The notes: generated by a model not told the origin, from the sequence alone. A stretch of 64,000 nucleotides of DNA from Antennarius striatus (GCF_040054535.1 NC_090797.1:882001-946000); one strand, 5' to 3'; shown: positions 39,113 through 53,690, numbered from the stretch's first letter. Numbers and translations are program-made.

Positions 39113-39685
39113 GAAACAAAGAGCTTCTCAGTTCAGAAACTTTTGAGGAGTCGTTAAAATAAATAAATGACACTAAACATGAGCTAAAAACAGAAATCCG
39201 TACCTGAGTTGCTTTAAACTGGTGATTCCTGCCAACAAGCTGACTGGTCCCAGTCCGACCAGTCTGTCATTACATGTTTGTAGCTACAATCAGGATTGAA
39301 CCATTTTTATGATGTAAATAACACTATAAGGTTTCTGTAAATACATCAGACGACTGGAGTGACAGTCCAAACTTTAGCAGCAACAAATTAAACTAATTTA
39401 TTTTCTGAGCAATTAAATCCTCTTTAATCCAAAACTCTAGATTTTATTCTTTTTGTTTTATAAGCCTCATTAATGTCACTCTTATTTTTTTAAAAGCGTT
39501 TCTAGGAACGGATGTTGCTTGTTAAATAAAAACCAAACTGTGTGGTTCCTTCAGCTTGTCTATAAATGCTGCTTCAGTTCCTACCAAATAAACCATCAGA
39601 AATATATACAAGGATTAACATTCATTAATTTAGTGTTACCACACGAGTGACGAAACTGCAATCAGCAGACATTTTAAAGTCACTA
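38561..39685. other. Intergenic region between UPF2 and SLC35E3
   Basis: AT-rich. It contains (TG)n at 38997-39041 and (AC)n at 39079-39109, about 37 bp apart in inverted orientation. No gene is recognised. Confidence 0.5.
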
Positions 39686-39689
39686 AATC

Positions 39690-39695
39690 TTTATT
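39690..39695 (-). terminator. Likely SLC35E3 polyadenylation signal
   Basis: AATAAA on the minus strand about 950 nt after the SLC35E3 stop. The stretch from here to 40640 would be its 3' UTR; I see no gene there. Confidence 0.5.
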
Positions 39696-40640
39696 CCAAA
39701 AAGCTGCAAACAAGCAGCGACTTCGGACGTTGAACTCGACTAGAATTTGCAGACGAGGTCAAACTACTGACGTCACTGAAGGATCGAGACGTTATTTTAT
39801 TTCAGCAGTAAATCCTTGTCGTCAAAAAACAAAACACAAAAAATTGTGAATCCATTTTTTTAACATTTCTCTGGAGCCGACGCTCAGAGGCTCACAAACA
39901 CACAGAAGAACTAAAGTTGTCTAAAACCAGCTGCTTGAAAAAGAGAAAATTAAATGAAAATAATCCATCTATGCTTCTAAACATTAAGGCACCAAACAAA
40001 CATTTTGGTTCCAGAAAGTCAAGACGATTCCATTACAAGTGCTTGCTAGCATTAGCGAGCACATTAGCTCATGTTACCTTTTATTTTGAACGAACCGTGT
40101 AAAGAAAGATCAGAATAAATAGACGCTACCAGCATGTTCCTGGCGAACTTGTGTGACGTCACGGAAAAACTGGCTTTCATGTAAGTGAAGCTGTTTAAAT
40201 ATTCCAGCTTAAACTATCTGGAGTGTTATAATCCAGAGTTGAGGACGATACACCTCCTCTTTAATTAACTGCCGTTAATTAATGTGAAGAATTCATTTTC
40301 ACGTCCGTCACAGGACGTTCTGAAGGGCGCAGCAAGAAACAAAAAAGCAATAATAAAACAATAAATCAATAATCCCAACAGACGGGTTTGTGGAACCGCA
40401 GGAACAACGTCGGATGAGTCAACCGTCATCCGATCCGTCGGCACCAACCAATAAAAACCCTTCAGAGTCCGACTGTCGGCGCCGAGCTTCAGGTTTTACG
40501 TGTCGCAGCGTTTCTTCCTGCCAGGAAGCACAAAGACGATCTTCACCCTCCAGAGGAATTTAATTAAACAGATTTAAAAAGACGTCTCCATGGGCGACCA
40601 ATGGCGCGAGTCGGTGGAGATGATTGGCTGGGGGGCGGGC

Positions 40641-43520
<2,880 letters not shown>

Positions 43521-44400
43521 CTTCCGGCCGTCCCCCCGCTCTCTCCCTCCAGCCGCGGCGTCAGTCTCCGGGATAACGGCTCCTCTCTCCCGGGACTCAG
43601 AGCTGCAGTCCCGGCCCTCTCGGTGTCGAGTCCCCGCTGATAAACCGGAGAAATGATCCTCCGTTCTGAACAGATCCGTGATTGAACGATTGAACAACTG
43701 TCCTCCTGTGTTCCTGCTTCCTCTGGCCGGTCAACGCGCCTGAGGCGAGCAGCGACCCCCAGCGGCCAGGAGGGGGACCTGCAACGCACAGATCCTCCAC
43801 ACAGAACCCTGGACCAGGCTTCTAATCAGTCATTACGTATACATGTCATAATTTGTTCTTGTAATATTATAATTATTACAGGAATGAAGCTATAATGTGT
43901 AAGAATAAAGTTCTAATTTAAATAATAATAGGAGAATAAAATTGTACCATCACAAGACGTTACAGGAATCGTCTTAAGCCTTGTGAAGAAAGTTGAATAA
44001 AAACGATGCTATTTAACATATTAAAATAAAAATACAAAAATAAATATTTCAGTATTTGGAAACGAAGTTGTACTCTAATGATATTCTATTTTTTTAAAAT
44101 AATATTTCAAAAACAGAGTTTAATTTTTCGATGACATAATATTAGGAGAATAAAACTCTAATATTAAAAGACTTATTCTTGATTTTTCAGTAAAAGAGCC
44201 TTGAGAAGAAAGGTAAACTAATGTGAGAATAAAATTGTGACACTGTAATACTATTTGGTGACACCGGTAGGGGGCAGCAGTCATTAGTAAACCATCCGGG
44301 CTGCCGAAACATTAGAAGTAGAGGAAGAAGAAGAAGAAGAAAAAGCCACGAAGAAGAAGCCGGTTGATCCTCGTGAAGCGGGAATTGACAGCCCACCACT
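43521..44400. promoter_or_regulatory. Shared bidirectional promoter region of SLC35E3 and NUP107
   Basis: The two start codons are 880 bp apart on opposite strands. The SLC35E3 side (43521-43770) is CpG-rich and the middle is AT-rich. Near the NUP107 start lies CCGGTAGGGGGCAGCAG (44263-44279), close to the CTCF core motif, followed by a GAAGAAGAAG run at 44327-44340. Confidence 0.5.
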
Positions 44401-45427
44401 ATGGACTGGTAAACACGCTTTATGATCTTAGTTCGTGTTTTCTCTCCTTGTTTTTCTGCAGATTATTTGAAGCATCAGTTCTTTATTTACCGGAATAGTC
44501 CGCCGGATGCTGCGACACTCCGCTAGCTGGAGGAAAGCTATGCTAACTCTGTAGCGGTACCGTTAAACCAGAGCTAAAGCTAGCTGCTAAGTTAGTTTAA
44601 TGTTTACAGGAAGCTAACTGCTGCAGAGGCTCGTAGTACTGCATTAATAATGGATTAATAATGGATTATTAAAGTTAATTAATGGATTATTGAAGGTAAA
44701 CTGCTAAAATGAACGAAGACAGTTGAGTTTAACCAAGATGGTCTGAGTGAAGATAGTCATAGTAATTTAAACTATCATTTGTAAAAGATTACCTTGAACT
44801 TCATTATTTAATTTACATATCAGCGTTTCTTAGGTAGTATTAATGTTAGTTTATTTAATCTAAAACAAACGCATTTAAGAACCACAAACTTCAGATGACA
44901 TGATTGATATACATTTTATAATTAGTTATAAGTGTCTCCATCGGATCTGATTTGTTTTAACATCTTTATAAAGAACCCCTGACAATTTGTTATTGATGGT
45001 TATTAAATGTTGGATTCATACTGACTTGAATTCATGGACAGTTTTCATGCTACTTATTTAGGTTGAAGACATAAATTAGGAAGAAAGTGAAGTAATTAGT
45101 TTGTGCGTGAACCTGTACTTCCTCATCCTGTCCTCTAGGGGTCAGAGTGAGCTGCCGTCTCCGGTGGTCCGGGATGATGAGGTGACCATCGCTGCCCGGA
45201 GGAGGAGGAAGAAAGTGGCCTGTATCCTCGACTCTGTTTGGGATGAAAGTGTGTGTGTGTGTGTTCGTGTGTGTGTGTTCAAGATCCAAACTGTCAGTCT
45301 TAGTTTTTCCTGACGATCGGCCTCAGTCCCGTCACCCGGAAGCGGAAGCCCCAACATTTCCATGGCAACCCCGGCTCGCTCCCACCTGAGGAACACACCT
45401 GCATCACTGTTCAGACAGGCTGGTAGG

Positions 45428-45461
<34 letters not shown>

Positions 45462-46345
45462 ATTATTCTCTAACCTTAAGGACTCTGTGGTTTAATGAAC
45501 TTCCTGTCACCTGACGTCTCTCAGTAACTCCCAGGGTTCCAGATGTTTCCACCATCTTGGCTCCGGGTGGCCGGACCCCTCGATACACACACACCCCCAG
45601 AAACGTAGCAGGCAGCCTGGTAAGACACACACAGACACACACTCACTGATCCACACCGACCCGTCGGCCCTGCTCTGATTCCGTCTTGGCTGCATCTCCA
45701 GAATCTGGACGACAGCGATTGGACGGCCAGCCTGTACACGTCTCCCGTCTCGGGATTGGATAACACCAGCTTCTTCACAGAGGACATCGGCAACATAAGC
45801 TCCGCCCTCCTGAAGGAGGACGACCCCGGCGAGGCCGGTGAGCGAAACAAATGCACCCGAAACCCGCCCGGTAACCCCCGCCGTTTCGTTTTAACGCTGT
45901 CGTTTTTTCTCCTCAGTGGTCGTCAGTCTTTTCCCAGAATTCCTCGGTGCCTTTCTGAAACACTCTTCCTCTGCTGTGTTCGAGCTGCTGGAGGATTATC
46001 AGACACTCTGCCAAGACAAGGTCTGACCTTTGACCCCTGCAGAAGCCTGCTAGCTTCCTGTTTTCTTCATCGCTCCTCTTCCTCCCATCAGGTGGACGTC
46101 CTGCAGGCCGTCGTCCTCCGGGCCGGTCAGAGCAGCAAGGCAGCGGGGGTCCGCTGGCTGCTGCAGCAGGAGAGCTGCTCCTGGAGACTCATCACCTCCC
46201 TCTACAGGTAGCTGCCCCCCCCCCCAAAGCCCCGCCCCTCTGGCTGCTCGCCATCTCTGATTGGTCACTTGTTTGTCTCCATCTGAAGGGATCGGGTCCA
46301 GCTGGCGATGGAGGAGGACATGATAACAGACATGGTTGTGAGTGA

Positions 46346-46392
<47 letters not shown>

Positions 46393-46723
46393 CCCATTAC
46401 AGGTGTGTTTCATCACCTCAGGTTCCCACAGAGAGCGAGAAGGTCGTTGTGCAGCAGCTGTTCCAGCGAGACGCTGTCATCCGACAGAGTCAGGTAAGGC
46501 CCCCGGTTGGATGGCTCGTCAGCCGGTCGCATGTCAGGTGGCGGTTGGATGAACTGTCATTGGTCTCTGCCGCTGCAGCTGGTCGTTGATTGGCTGGAGA
46601 GCATCGCCCAGGATCAGATCGGAGGATTCTCTGACAACATCGAGTACTACGCCAAAGACGTCTGCTGGTGGGTGTCGCTGCTGTCAGGTGGACATCATCA
46701 TCATCATCATCATCATCATTGTT

Positions 46724-46759
<36 letters not shown>

Positions 46760-47026
46760 AGGGGGAACACACTCCACGCTCTGCAGATGAGGAGACAGAG
46801 CGGCACAGCCTTCACCGTTCCTCTAGTCACTGAGCTGGTGAGGCCTGTTACCATGGCAACAAACACATCCCCCCACCCCTCCCAGGGTCTCTCACAGCAT
46901 CTGTTTGTTTTCAGGACCCGGACGCCCCCCTCCGGCAGCAGCGCCCCCTAGCGGACCTGGACCGAGAGGACGACGCCCGACTGCTGAAGAACCTGTTCAC
47001 GCTGATCAGAGCGGGGATGACGGACG

Positions 47027-47069
<43 letters not shown>

Positions 47070-47239
47070 CTGATCCCCACCTGTGTGTGTGTAGGCCCAG
47101 AGGTTGTGTATGCGCTGCGGTCAGGCCTGGAGAGCAGCGACTCTGGAAGGATGGAAACTGTACCACGACCCCAACATGACCTCAGGTAACACGCCGTCAA
47201 AGGTCACATGATCGGTTCAGTTGCGGGACTGCCCACTTC

Positions 47240-47271
<32 letters not shown>

Positions 47272-47660
47272 TGCCTGCAGGCAGCGCGGAGCTGCAGCCG
47301 GTGGAGGGGAACCCCCAGAGGGCCGTCTGGAAGGCCTGCTGCTGGAGGATGGCCGAAGAGGTGCAGCAGTCTTCTTCCCTTGACCTATGACCTCTTGAGC
47401 TGTTTGATGCCTTTGATGTTCGTGTGACGACAAGAGAAACTTTGTTGACCCTCATGTTTCTGCTTCAGGAGCAGCTGAACAGATACGAGAGAGCGATCTA
47501 CGCCAGCCTGAGCGGGAACCTCAGACCGGTAAGTGTGTGGTGTGTGTGTGTGTGGTGTGTGTGTGACACGACAGTAATAGAACGCTAGGGTGGAGCGCGA
47601 GAGCAGAGAGGACAAAAACACTGCAGTCGGTCTGATTGACTTAAGCAAGGTGGCTAATTT

Positions 47661-47711
<51 letters not shown>

Positions 47712-47862
47712 AGCTCCTGGCCGTGTGTGAGTCATGGCAGGACTGTGTGTGGGCTCACTTCAGAGTGATGGTCGACTCGCTGGTGGAAAAGGAACTGATG
47801 TCATCAGGAATGACCAACCAGGAAGTGGAGACGCTGCCTAGAGAATACCTGGAGGCCAAGTA

Positions 47863-47905
<43 letters not shown>

Positions 47906-50150
47906 GACTGATTGTCTCTCTGCTCTCAGCTGGACGATGGAGAAGGTGTTTGAGGAGCTTCAAGCCTCGGAGTCAAAGGTGAAACAAATGGCTGTATCTG
48001 ATTGGCCGACCTCAAAGTCACATGACCCAACTCCTCCTCCATTGTGTGTGTGTGTGTGTAGAGGGTGCTGGAGGAAACTCGAGAACATTACCATGTCATC
48101 CAGAAGTTCGTCATCGTGGGAGACCTGGATGGTACGACCTCTGACCTCAATCACCTAGGCGACGCCCTCTTGTGCTCCTAAGCCTCGCTCCACCCTCTCT
48201 TGCAGGGCTGTTGGACGAGATGGCTGATTGGCTGACGGCCTCTAAGCCCCTCCCCTCCCACCTGCTGCGCTTCATGGCTCACCTGGTGCTGTTTTTCCGT
48301 TCGCTGGGTTTGGCCCTGAAGGTGATGAAGATCACGGTGAATGTGTGACATCATCGCGACGATGTCACAGCATTGAACATGTGACGTCTTTCCTCAGGAG
48401 GAGGCGTGTGTTGACGTGCTGAAGGCCTACGTCTCCCTCCTGATCCGGGATCAGCACACCGACCTTGTGGCGAGCTACGTCAGCCAGCTGCCCGCCGACG
48501 TCGCCACCACCCAATATGCCACCTTCCTAGAGACCGTTACCCAGCCGGAGCTCCGCCCCCACTGCCTGCAGCTCGCCACCGACGCCGGTGAGATGCCGAC
48601 GAGCTAAGCGCTAACAGACGCCGTGGCGAATAAAGACAGCTGACTGTTTGCCCGTTGTCATGTAGGTCTGGACGTCGCCGCCATCGCCAAGCTGGTGGTT
48701 GAGACGGTGAGGGAGAGAGACGAGGGCGAGTTCACGCATCACCGCCAAACGCTGGAGACCACCACCACCAAGGTACGCATCAGCAACCGCCAACAGGAAG
48801 TCTGACTCCAGCCGATCGCCGTTGATTGGCTGTGGGGTGTATGAGTTCAACCTGTGCTCTGATAGGACGACCTCAAGAAGATCGACGTCATTGATTGGCT
48901 GCTGTTTGACCCCGCCCATCGAGCCGAGGCCCTCAAGCAGTCCAACGCCATCATGAGGAGGTTTCTGGGTAAAGATCTGATTTGTCATGATCAATGTGAG
49001 GTCACATGACTGCAGTGGAGATCTGACTTCCTGTCGGTCTCGTCCAGCCCTTCAGAAACACGACGCCGCCAAGGCGGTGTTCTCTAAGGTTCCAGACGAC
49101 GCCATGAAGGAGATCTATAGCCAGTGGGCGGGGCTCGGTCAGACCTCGGCGCTGGCAGAGGACGAGAACGCCATCAGGGAACACCTGTGCATCAGAGCCT
49201 ACCTGGTGCGGCGCCGTCTCTCCGTCTGGATTCCTTCATGACCCGCCATTGGTTTGTCACGCCCTGCTCACTCATCAGTTCTGTTCCGTGTCTCACAGGA
49301 GGCGCATGAGGCGTTCACCGAGTGGTTCAGCCACAGCAGCTCCGCCCCCCAGAAGCCAGCGCCCGTCCCAGATGCCAAATTCACAGAGCGAGTAGCCAAT
49401 GAGATGCGAGAGAAGGAGTACGAGGTAGGCGTGGTCCTGCCGCCGCCCGCCCCCGGTTTGGTGGGCGTGGTCGTCTCACCTACGTTCTGTCTGCCGTCAG
49501 GCGTCTCTGGCTGCCTGGGCGTGTCGTCGGGACGTTTTAACCGAGGACGTCAAGGAGAGGATCTACAACGTACTGCTGTTTGTGGACGGGGGGTGGATGG
49601 TGGACAACCGACAGGTAACGCCGGGTCGCACCTGTCGTCGCCTCGGCAACATAGAGGAGTTTACAATTTGTACTCGTATAAATCAAGAATCAAAGTCGTC
49701 AAATTTTATTTAACTTACCTGTTGAAGACGTTTTATCGGTGGTTTCCAGGATTCGGAGGAGGATTCCGAGCGCAGCCACCAGATGGCGGCGCTGCGCTGC
49801 CTGTGTCTCCCCCGCCTCAGCTTCCTGCTGCTCAGCGTCCTGCAGAACTCCTCCAGACACCAGGAGGCGCTGCGACTGGCCGACATCATCTCCTCCGACC
49901 AGCACCGCCTCTACCGGGTACGGATCGCTGTGGAAAGGATTTGGGTTTTTACAGTTTGATCAAGTTTTGATTTACTTCTTTGATATTTATTGATATGTTT
50001 ATTTACTGGATCTGCTGTGTGTTCCTCTTCTTCACGCGTTCAGGTTTTCTCCAAAGATGAGCTGAGGAGGTTCCTCCAGAAGTTACGCGAGTCTTCGCTC
50101 TCCCTGTTGGATCGAGGACTCGACCCGCTGGGCTACGACTTACAGCCCTG

Positions 50151-50151
<1 letters not shown>
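44401..50151 (+). CDS. nup107: Nucleoporin Nup107
   Basis: Scaffold subunit of the Y-shaped Nup107-160 complex of the nuclear pore. Coding exons: 44401-44408, 45139-45221 (or 45248), 45327-45422, 45525-45619, 45702-45837, 45917-46020, 46092-46207, 46289-46337, 46422-46493, 46579-46667, 46762-46837, 46915-47028, 47095-47185, 47281-47360, 47469-47528, 47714-47859, 47930-47978, 48062-48131, 48206-48321, 48398-48587, 48666-48772, 48866-48968, 49048-49205, 49299-49424, 49501-49614, 49750-49917 and 50044-50151. This gives 907 or 916 aa (human 925). Family blocks include [27 protein letters not shown]-like [50 protein letters not shown] and [10 protein letters not shown]. The disordered N-terminus diverges. 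The exon 2 donor is ambiguous because GTATCC and GTGTGT both keep phase. Several acceptors use (TG)n in place of a pyrimidine tract. Confidence 0.96.
44409..45138 (+). other. NUP107 intron 1
   Basis: AT-rich intron after an 8-nt coding first exon. No other feature is recognised. Confidence 0.5.
46691..46758. repeat. (ATC)n followed by (GT)n in a NUP107 intron
   Basis: About nine CAT units, then GTTAAC, then about 16 GT units that run directly into TCAG at the acceptor of the exon starting at 46762. Confidence 0.9.
47029..47068. repeat. (GT)n starting at a NUP107 donor
   Basis: The splice donor after GACGAG is itself the first GT of a run of about 19 GT units. Confidence 0.9.
47665..47710. 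repeat. (GT)n at a NUP107 acceptor
   Basis: About 23 GT units followed directly by CAG at the 3' splice site at 47713. There is no conventional pyrimidine tract. Confidence 0.9.
47865..47903. repeat. (AC)n just after a NUP107 donor
   Basis: About 19 AC units beginning a few bases after the GTAGGA donor of the exon ending at 47859, filling over half of a 70-nt intron. Confidence 0.9.
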
Positions 50152-50186
<35 letters not shown>

Positions 50187-50234
50187 ACTGTTAAAATTAC
50201 TGATGTTTTTGGATTGTCTTAATTTTCTTTTCAA

Positions 50235-50240
50235 AATAAA
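50235..50240 (+). terminator. NUP107 polyadenylation signal
   Basis: AATAAA 84 nt after the stop codon. A (CA)n tract at 50155-50183 lies in the short 3' UTR. Confidence 0.65.
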
Positions 50241-50806
50241 AGCTGTTTTCCATACTGGTTTAGAGTGAACCTTTTTTTGAAGTGTGTCTGAAAGATTCTA
50301 CACACATGTGATATTGTTAGCATGTTGTGGTTTACATGTAATTAAACCAGGAGAGTCGTGATTGTTTCACATGACTTTCAGTGTGCTGTTTTAGGATGGA
50401 GATGTTGGAAAAATATCATTACTGTTTCAAGTAAAAATAAAAAAATTGGAGATTAAAATTACATTCTAGGATATTGTATTTCTGCAAGAAGATCACTTAC
50501 TTTTTGTAGCAGTTACCATCAAACAAAAAACCCTTTTTCTAAGAAAGTCAACATTTTTAGAAAAACATCAAAGCACAAAAAAAATCAGACCAAAGGCTGT
50601 TTTCTCGGAATTTTACAGAGAAATAAACCAGAGATAGATTTGATTGTGTGTGATAACAATCAGTATAAAATGAAAATTAAATAGACAATGGTAAATTAGT
50701 ATTCCTCTATTTTTTGAAATTGGAATTGCAAATCCTTAACTGTCAATAAATATATAAAACACATAAAACATTTTTTTGCTTGTTAGTTATCTAACTAGTA
50801 AATTAG
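50241..50806. other. Intergenic AT-rich spacer
   Basis: AT-rich sequence between NUP107 and the inverted-repeat element. No gene or repeat is recognised. Confidence 0.5.
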
Positions 50807-50808
50807 TA

Positions 50809-51386
50809 CAGTGGTACCTCACCTTACCAAATTTTCTACTTACAAAATTTCTCAGCAGCACAATATTGCCTCTAGTTACGAAAGAAATTTCAACTTACGT
50901 AAGGTAAAAATACAGTATCGACTGATTTTGCAGCTCCCACAGGTTCCTGAACGCAACATTCTCATAGCTGCTCTGCCATTGGCTATTACCTAGCATCTTC
51001 CTGCCATCCCATTGGCTGAGAGGGACCTCTGTGTGGAGCTAGATAGGTGTCTGTACAGCATCCTCATCATTCAGCTCGACACCTGAGGTGTTCTGATAGT
51101 TTTGCGCAAATATACTTTATTAACTTTTAGAGTATTCACTATGGACCCCAAGAAAGTGACGGAGAAAAGAGGAAAAGAAGAGACGAAGAAAAGAGTTTTT
51201 TTGTCCGTACAAACAAAGCAAGAGATGATAGAAAAGCCTGAAAAAGGGATGCGTTTGGTTGATCTCTCCAAAGAATATGGCCGTAATGCATCTACAATCA
51301 CCACGTTATTAAAACTAAAGGACGTTTAAGGAGTTTAAGGCATCGAATGGATGATCGCATTAATTTCGTAATCAGAGGTACCGCTG
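50809..51386 (+). mobile_element. Internally deleted pogo/Tigger-like DNA transposon
   Basis: The left end CAGTGGTACCTC pairs with the right end GAGGTACCGCTG (11 of 12 as inverted repeat), and TA flanks both sides (50807-50808 and 51387-51388). At 51141-51329 it encodes about 62 residues (KKVTEKRGKEETKKR, FLSVQTKQEMIEK, GMRLVDLSKEYGRNASTI). This matches the N-terminal CENP-B/pipsqueak-type helix-turn-helix of Tigger transposases. The DDE catalytic part is missing, so the copy cannot move itself. Confidence 0.85.
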
Positions 51387-51479
51387 TAGTTAACTACCAA
51401 CTAGTTAACTAGTGATGCTAACGGGGTTCATTACTACGTTATGTGTCGTTAGCATGATGCTAGTTGGCTGCAGTCTCAC

Positions 51480-51618
51480 TCTCCGGCCAGCAGGGGCGCT
51501 ATTCTGAACTGAGACGGGAACACAACAGTTATCGATCGGCTATTAGTTGTTCAACTCGACGATAACAGGTGGATTAAATTCTCGGTGGATACTATTTAAT
51601 CAATAGAACTTTTATAAG
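51480..51618 (+). other. mdm2: Candidate distal (P1-type) first exon of MDM2
   Basis: A stretch ending in a strong AAG|GTAAGT donor at 51618, about 3 kb upstream of the MDM2 start codon, in a segment that turns CpG-richer. A second donor (CATGCAG|GTAGGC) lies at about 51704. Vertebrate MDM2 genes have a constitutive P1 first exon upstream of the p53-driven P2; the assignment here is inferred from position only. Confidence 0.35.
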
Positions 51619-51704
51619 GTAAGTCAAAAGGACTTCTTATACTAATTATTATACTTATTATACATCGGGCTTCTGTAACGGCGGGGGTAGCAGCATGCAG
51701 GTAG

Positions 51705-53400
51705 GCCGCGGAGCCTCGGCTTTTCTTGCTTGGGAGGCCGACACGCAGCGTCACGGCTGGGCGCTGCTTAGTGGCTTCATGGTTATCGAAACAAATGAGT
51801 GGTTTAGGATCGTATCCAAACCGAATTTTTCAGGATTTAAAAGTTGAATTTCTTCCTGTTTGTGAGTTTTATGTTTTCTCAAAGTGTTTTATATCGGCTC
51901 AGTTGTTTTACGTGCGGTAGTTATCATCTAAAGTCAGATTGGCTTCGTTCAAGTTTCTGTAAATTAGCATTAGCTAGCTATCTTGATTCAGAACTGTCCT
52001 GTCGGAGCTGTTGTTTTATCTGGTGTGAATCTGTGGACTTTAATTCTTTATAATGTTTTAATAAACTTAAATTCATGTTCATGTGTTTGTTTTTAGCCGC
52101 TGCTAGCAGCTACTAGCAGTCTGGCTTTGTTCAAGGCGCGACCTGCTGGCTGCTGTATTGTTGGAGCAGCGCTAATATTAGCTTTAAAAACAGACACGTT
52201 TTAGAAACTTTTAACACAGAAAACTGCTGTGTCACGCTAGAGGACAAGCCCCGGCATGTGTTCCGAGTCCCCGAGGAGCAGCTGAGTCATGATCTGTTGT
52301 GATCAGCTGTTTACTCACTGGACCTCTGCCCGGACACATTCACCCCCAGGACGACAACAGACCCTCCAAAAATAAATATTAATATAATATATATCTACAT
52401 TAACTGAATTTGAGTGACTTTTACTTACTAATGTGGAGAACTTGTACAGAATGTACCCAAAAAGGTTTTTATTTTAAATGAATGCATCTTAAATTCATTC
52501 ATTCTCTGCAAATTAATTTTGCAGAGCAATCTAAATGTTTAAAGGCACAAATATTTGTCATGATTAAATTATAGTAAGTGTAGTGAGGCTAGTATTTACT
52601 CTGGACAGAATAAGTCACCAAAACATGTTGCCATGGAAATCAAACAATAATACAAGTACTAATTCTGCATGGATAAAGTGTCAAAATAACTAGCACAAAG
52701 GTTTTTTTTTAAAAATGGAACAAAAATAAATTTGATAGAGCTGCAATATTTAAATCAAAATCAGTATTTGGAAATGTTGTAAAGCTGCATTTAAGGTGCC
52801 AAAATATAGTAGTCAAGATAGGCTAAAGGAATGAAAAAGTTTGCAGGACATAACAAAACCAGAATGAATCCAGAAAAAGATTTAGTTCAAACAAAACAGT
52901 CATCATACAAATGAATAAACAAACCCTTGATTAAAAACGTCTTTTGCATACCTGCCGCTCGCATCATCGGTTAGTAGTAAAATCAAAAAACACCTTTTAT
53001 CTACTTTGACTGCAGGGAATTTGCATCAGTTAAATTTAACGTTAAATTTAATTAATTTGAGAAGCAGAACTAAATGTGATGTAATCTGATCCCAGGCGTG
53101 TCAGGTGACCTGAAGCAGGGTCAGGCTCTCCTGATCTGTTCCTGATCTCAACATAAACAATATTCCAGCTGATGTTTGCTCCCATAGTGATAGGAACACC
53201 CCCCCCGCCCATCCACCCCCAATTACATGTGGGTTCAGAGGAGGGTCTGAGTGTGGGTGGGATGATCAGGTGCATTGATCTGCATCAATCAGCTGTGATC
53301 AGATTCACTGATCACTAATTATCTAACCTCTAATCAACATTGATTAATTGCGTCATTTAAAAGCAGATGTCCTGATCAGCATTAATGAACGATGTAAACG
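51705..53400 (+). other. Probable MDM2 first intron, AT-rich
   Basis: About 1.7 kb with no recognised gene. A poly-C run lies near 53200. The tract ends in the p53-responsive region. Confidence 0.45.
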
Positions 53401-53407
53401 TGTTTCC

Positions 53408-53417
53408 AAACTAGTTT
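53408..53417 (+). promoter_or_regulatory. Extra p53 half-site
   Basis: AAACTAGTTT fits RRRCWWGYYY at all ten positions. It stands alone, 58 bp before the first full p53 element. Confidence 0.4.
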
Positions 53418-53465
53418 CAGACCAGTTCCCCCCTCTCTGCTGGTTATCTCTGGTTAGCAGCCTGG

Positions 53466-53495
53466 TGACTCATCAGGACTAGTCCCGGCATGTCT
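53466..53495 (+). promoter_or_regulatory. mdm2: AP-1 site and p53 response element 1 of MDM2 P2
   Basis: TGACTCA at 53466-53472 is a consensus AP-1 site. Three bases further on, 53476-53495 holds two abutting p53 half-sites: GGACTAGTCC (10 of 10 against RRRCWWGYYY) and CGGCATGTCT (9 of 10), with no spacer. Confidence 0.85.
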
Positions 53496-53553
53496 GCTCA
53501 GACGGGTCTGAATCAGCTGTTCCTGCCTTCATACATGAAGAACGTGGGTCTGC

Positions 53554-53605
53554 TGACTCAGCGCCGGCTGCTGATTGGCTGTGCTGGTCTAGTCCTGACA
53601 TGTCT
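53554..53605 (+). promoter_or_regulatory. mdm2: AP-1 site and p53 response element 2 of MDM2 P2
   Basis: TGACTCA at 53554-53560 is followed at 53586-53605 by GGTCTAGTCC (9 of 10) and TGACATGTCT (9 of 10), again with no spacer. The element agrees with element 1 at 17 of 20 positions, so the AP-1 plus p53 module is present twice within 140 bp. This mirrors the two p53 elements known in the P2 promoter of mammalian MDM2. Confidence 0.85.
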
Positions 53606-53612
53606 GAGCCGC

Positions 53613-53690
53613 TATAAGAGGCTGCAGCGCTCTGGGCTCGGCTCTGAATGCCTGATCGCCATCAGAACGGCTGATGCTCTGAGAACACCG
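53613..53690 (+). promoter_or_regulatory. mdm2: TATA-like box and P2 first exon of MDM2
   Basis: TATAAG at 53613-53618 lies 8 bp after the second p53 element. A transcript starting near 53643 would run to a GTGAGA donor after 53690, giving a short noncoding exon. It contains an upstream frame of eight codons (53648-53674) and a minimal ATG-CTC-TGA near 53676. Confidence 0.65.

Noticed and set aside
51470-51500. Second CTCF-like motif (CCAGCAGGGGCGCTA)
   Set aside because: It lacks one G of the core, which shifts the conserved half out of register, so I do not call it. A similar case on the minus strand near 8060 was dropped for the same reason.
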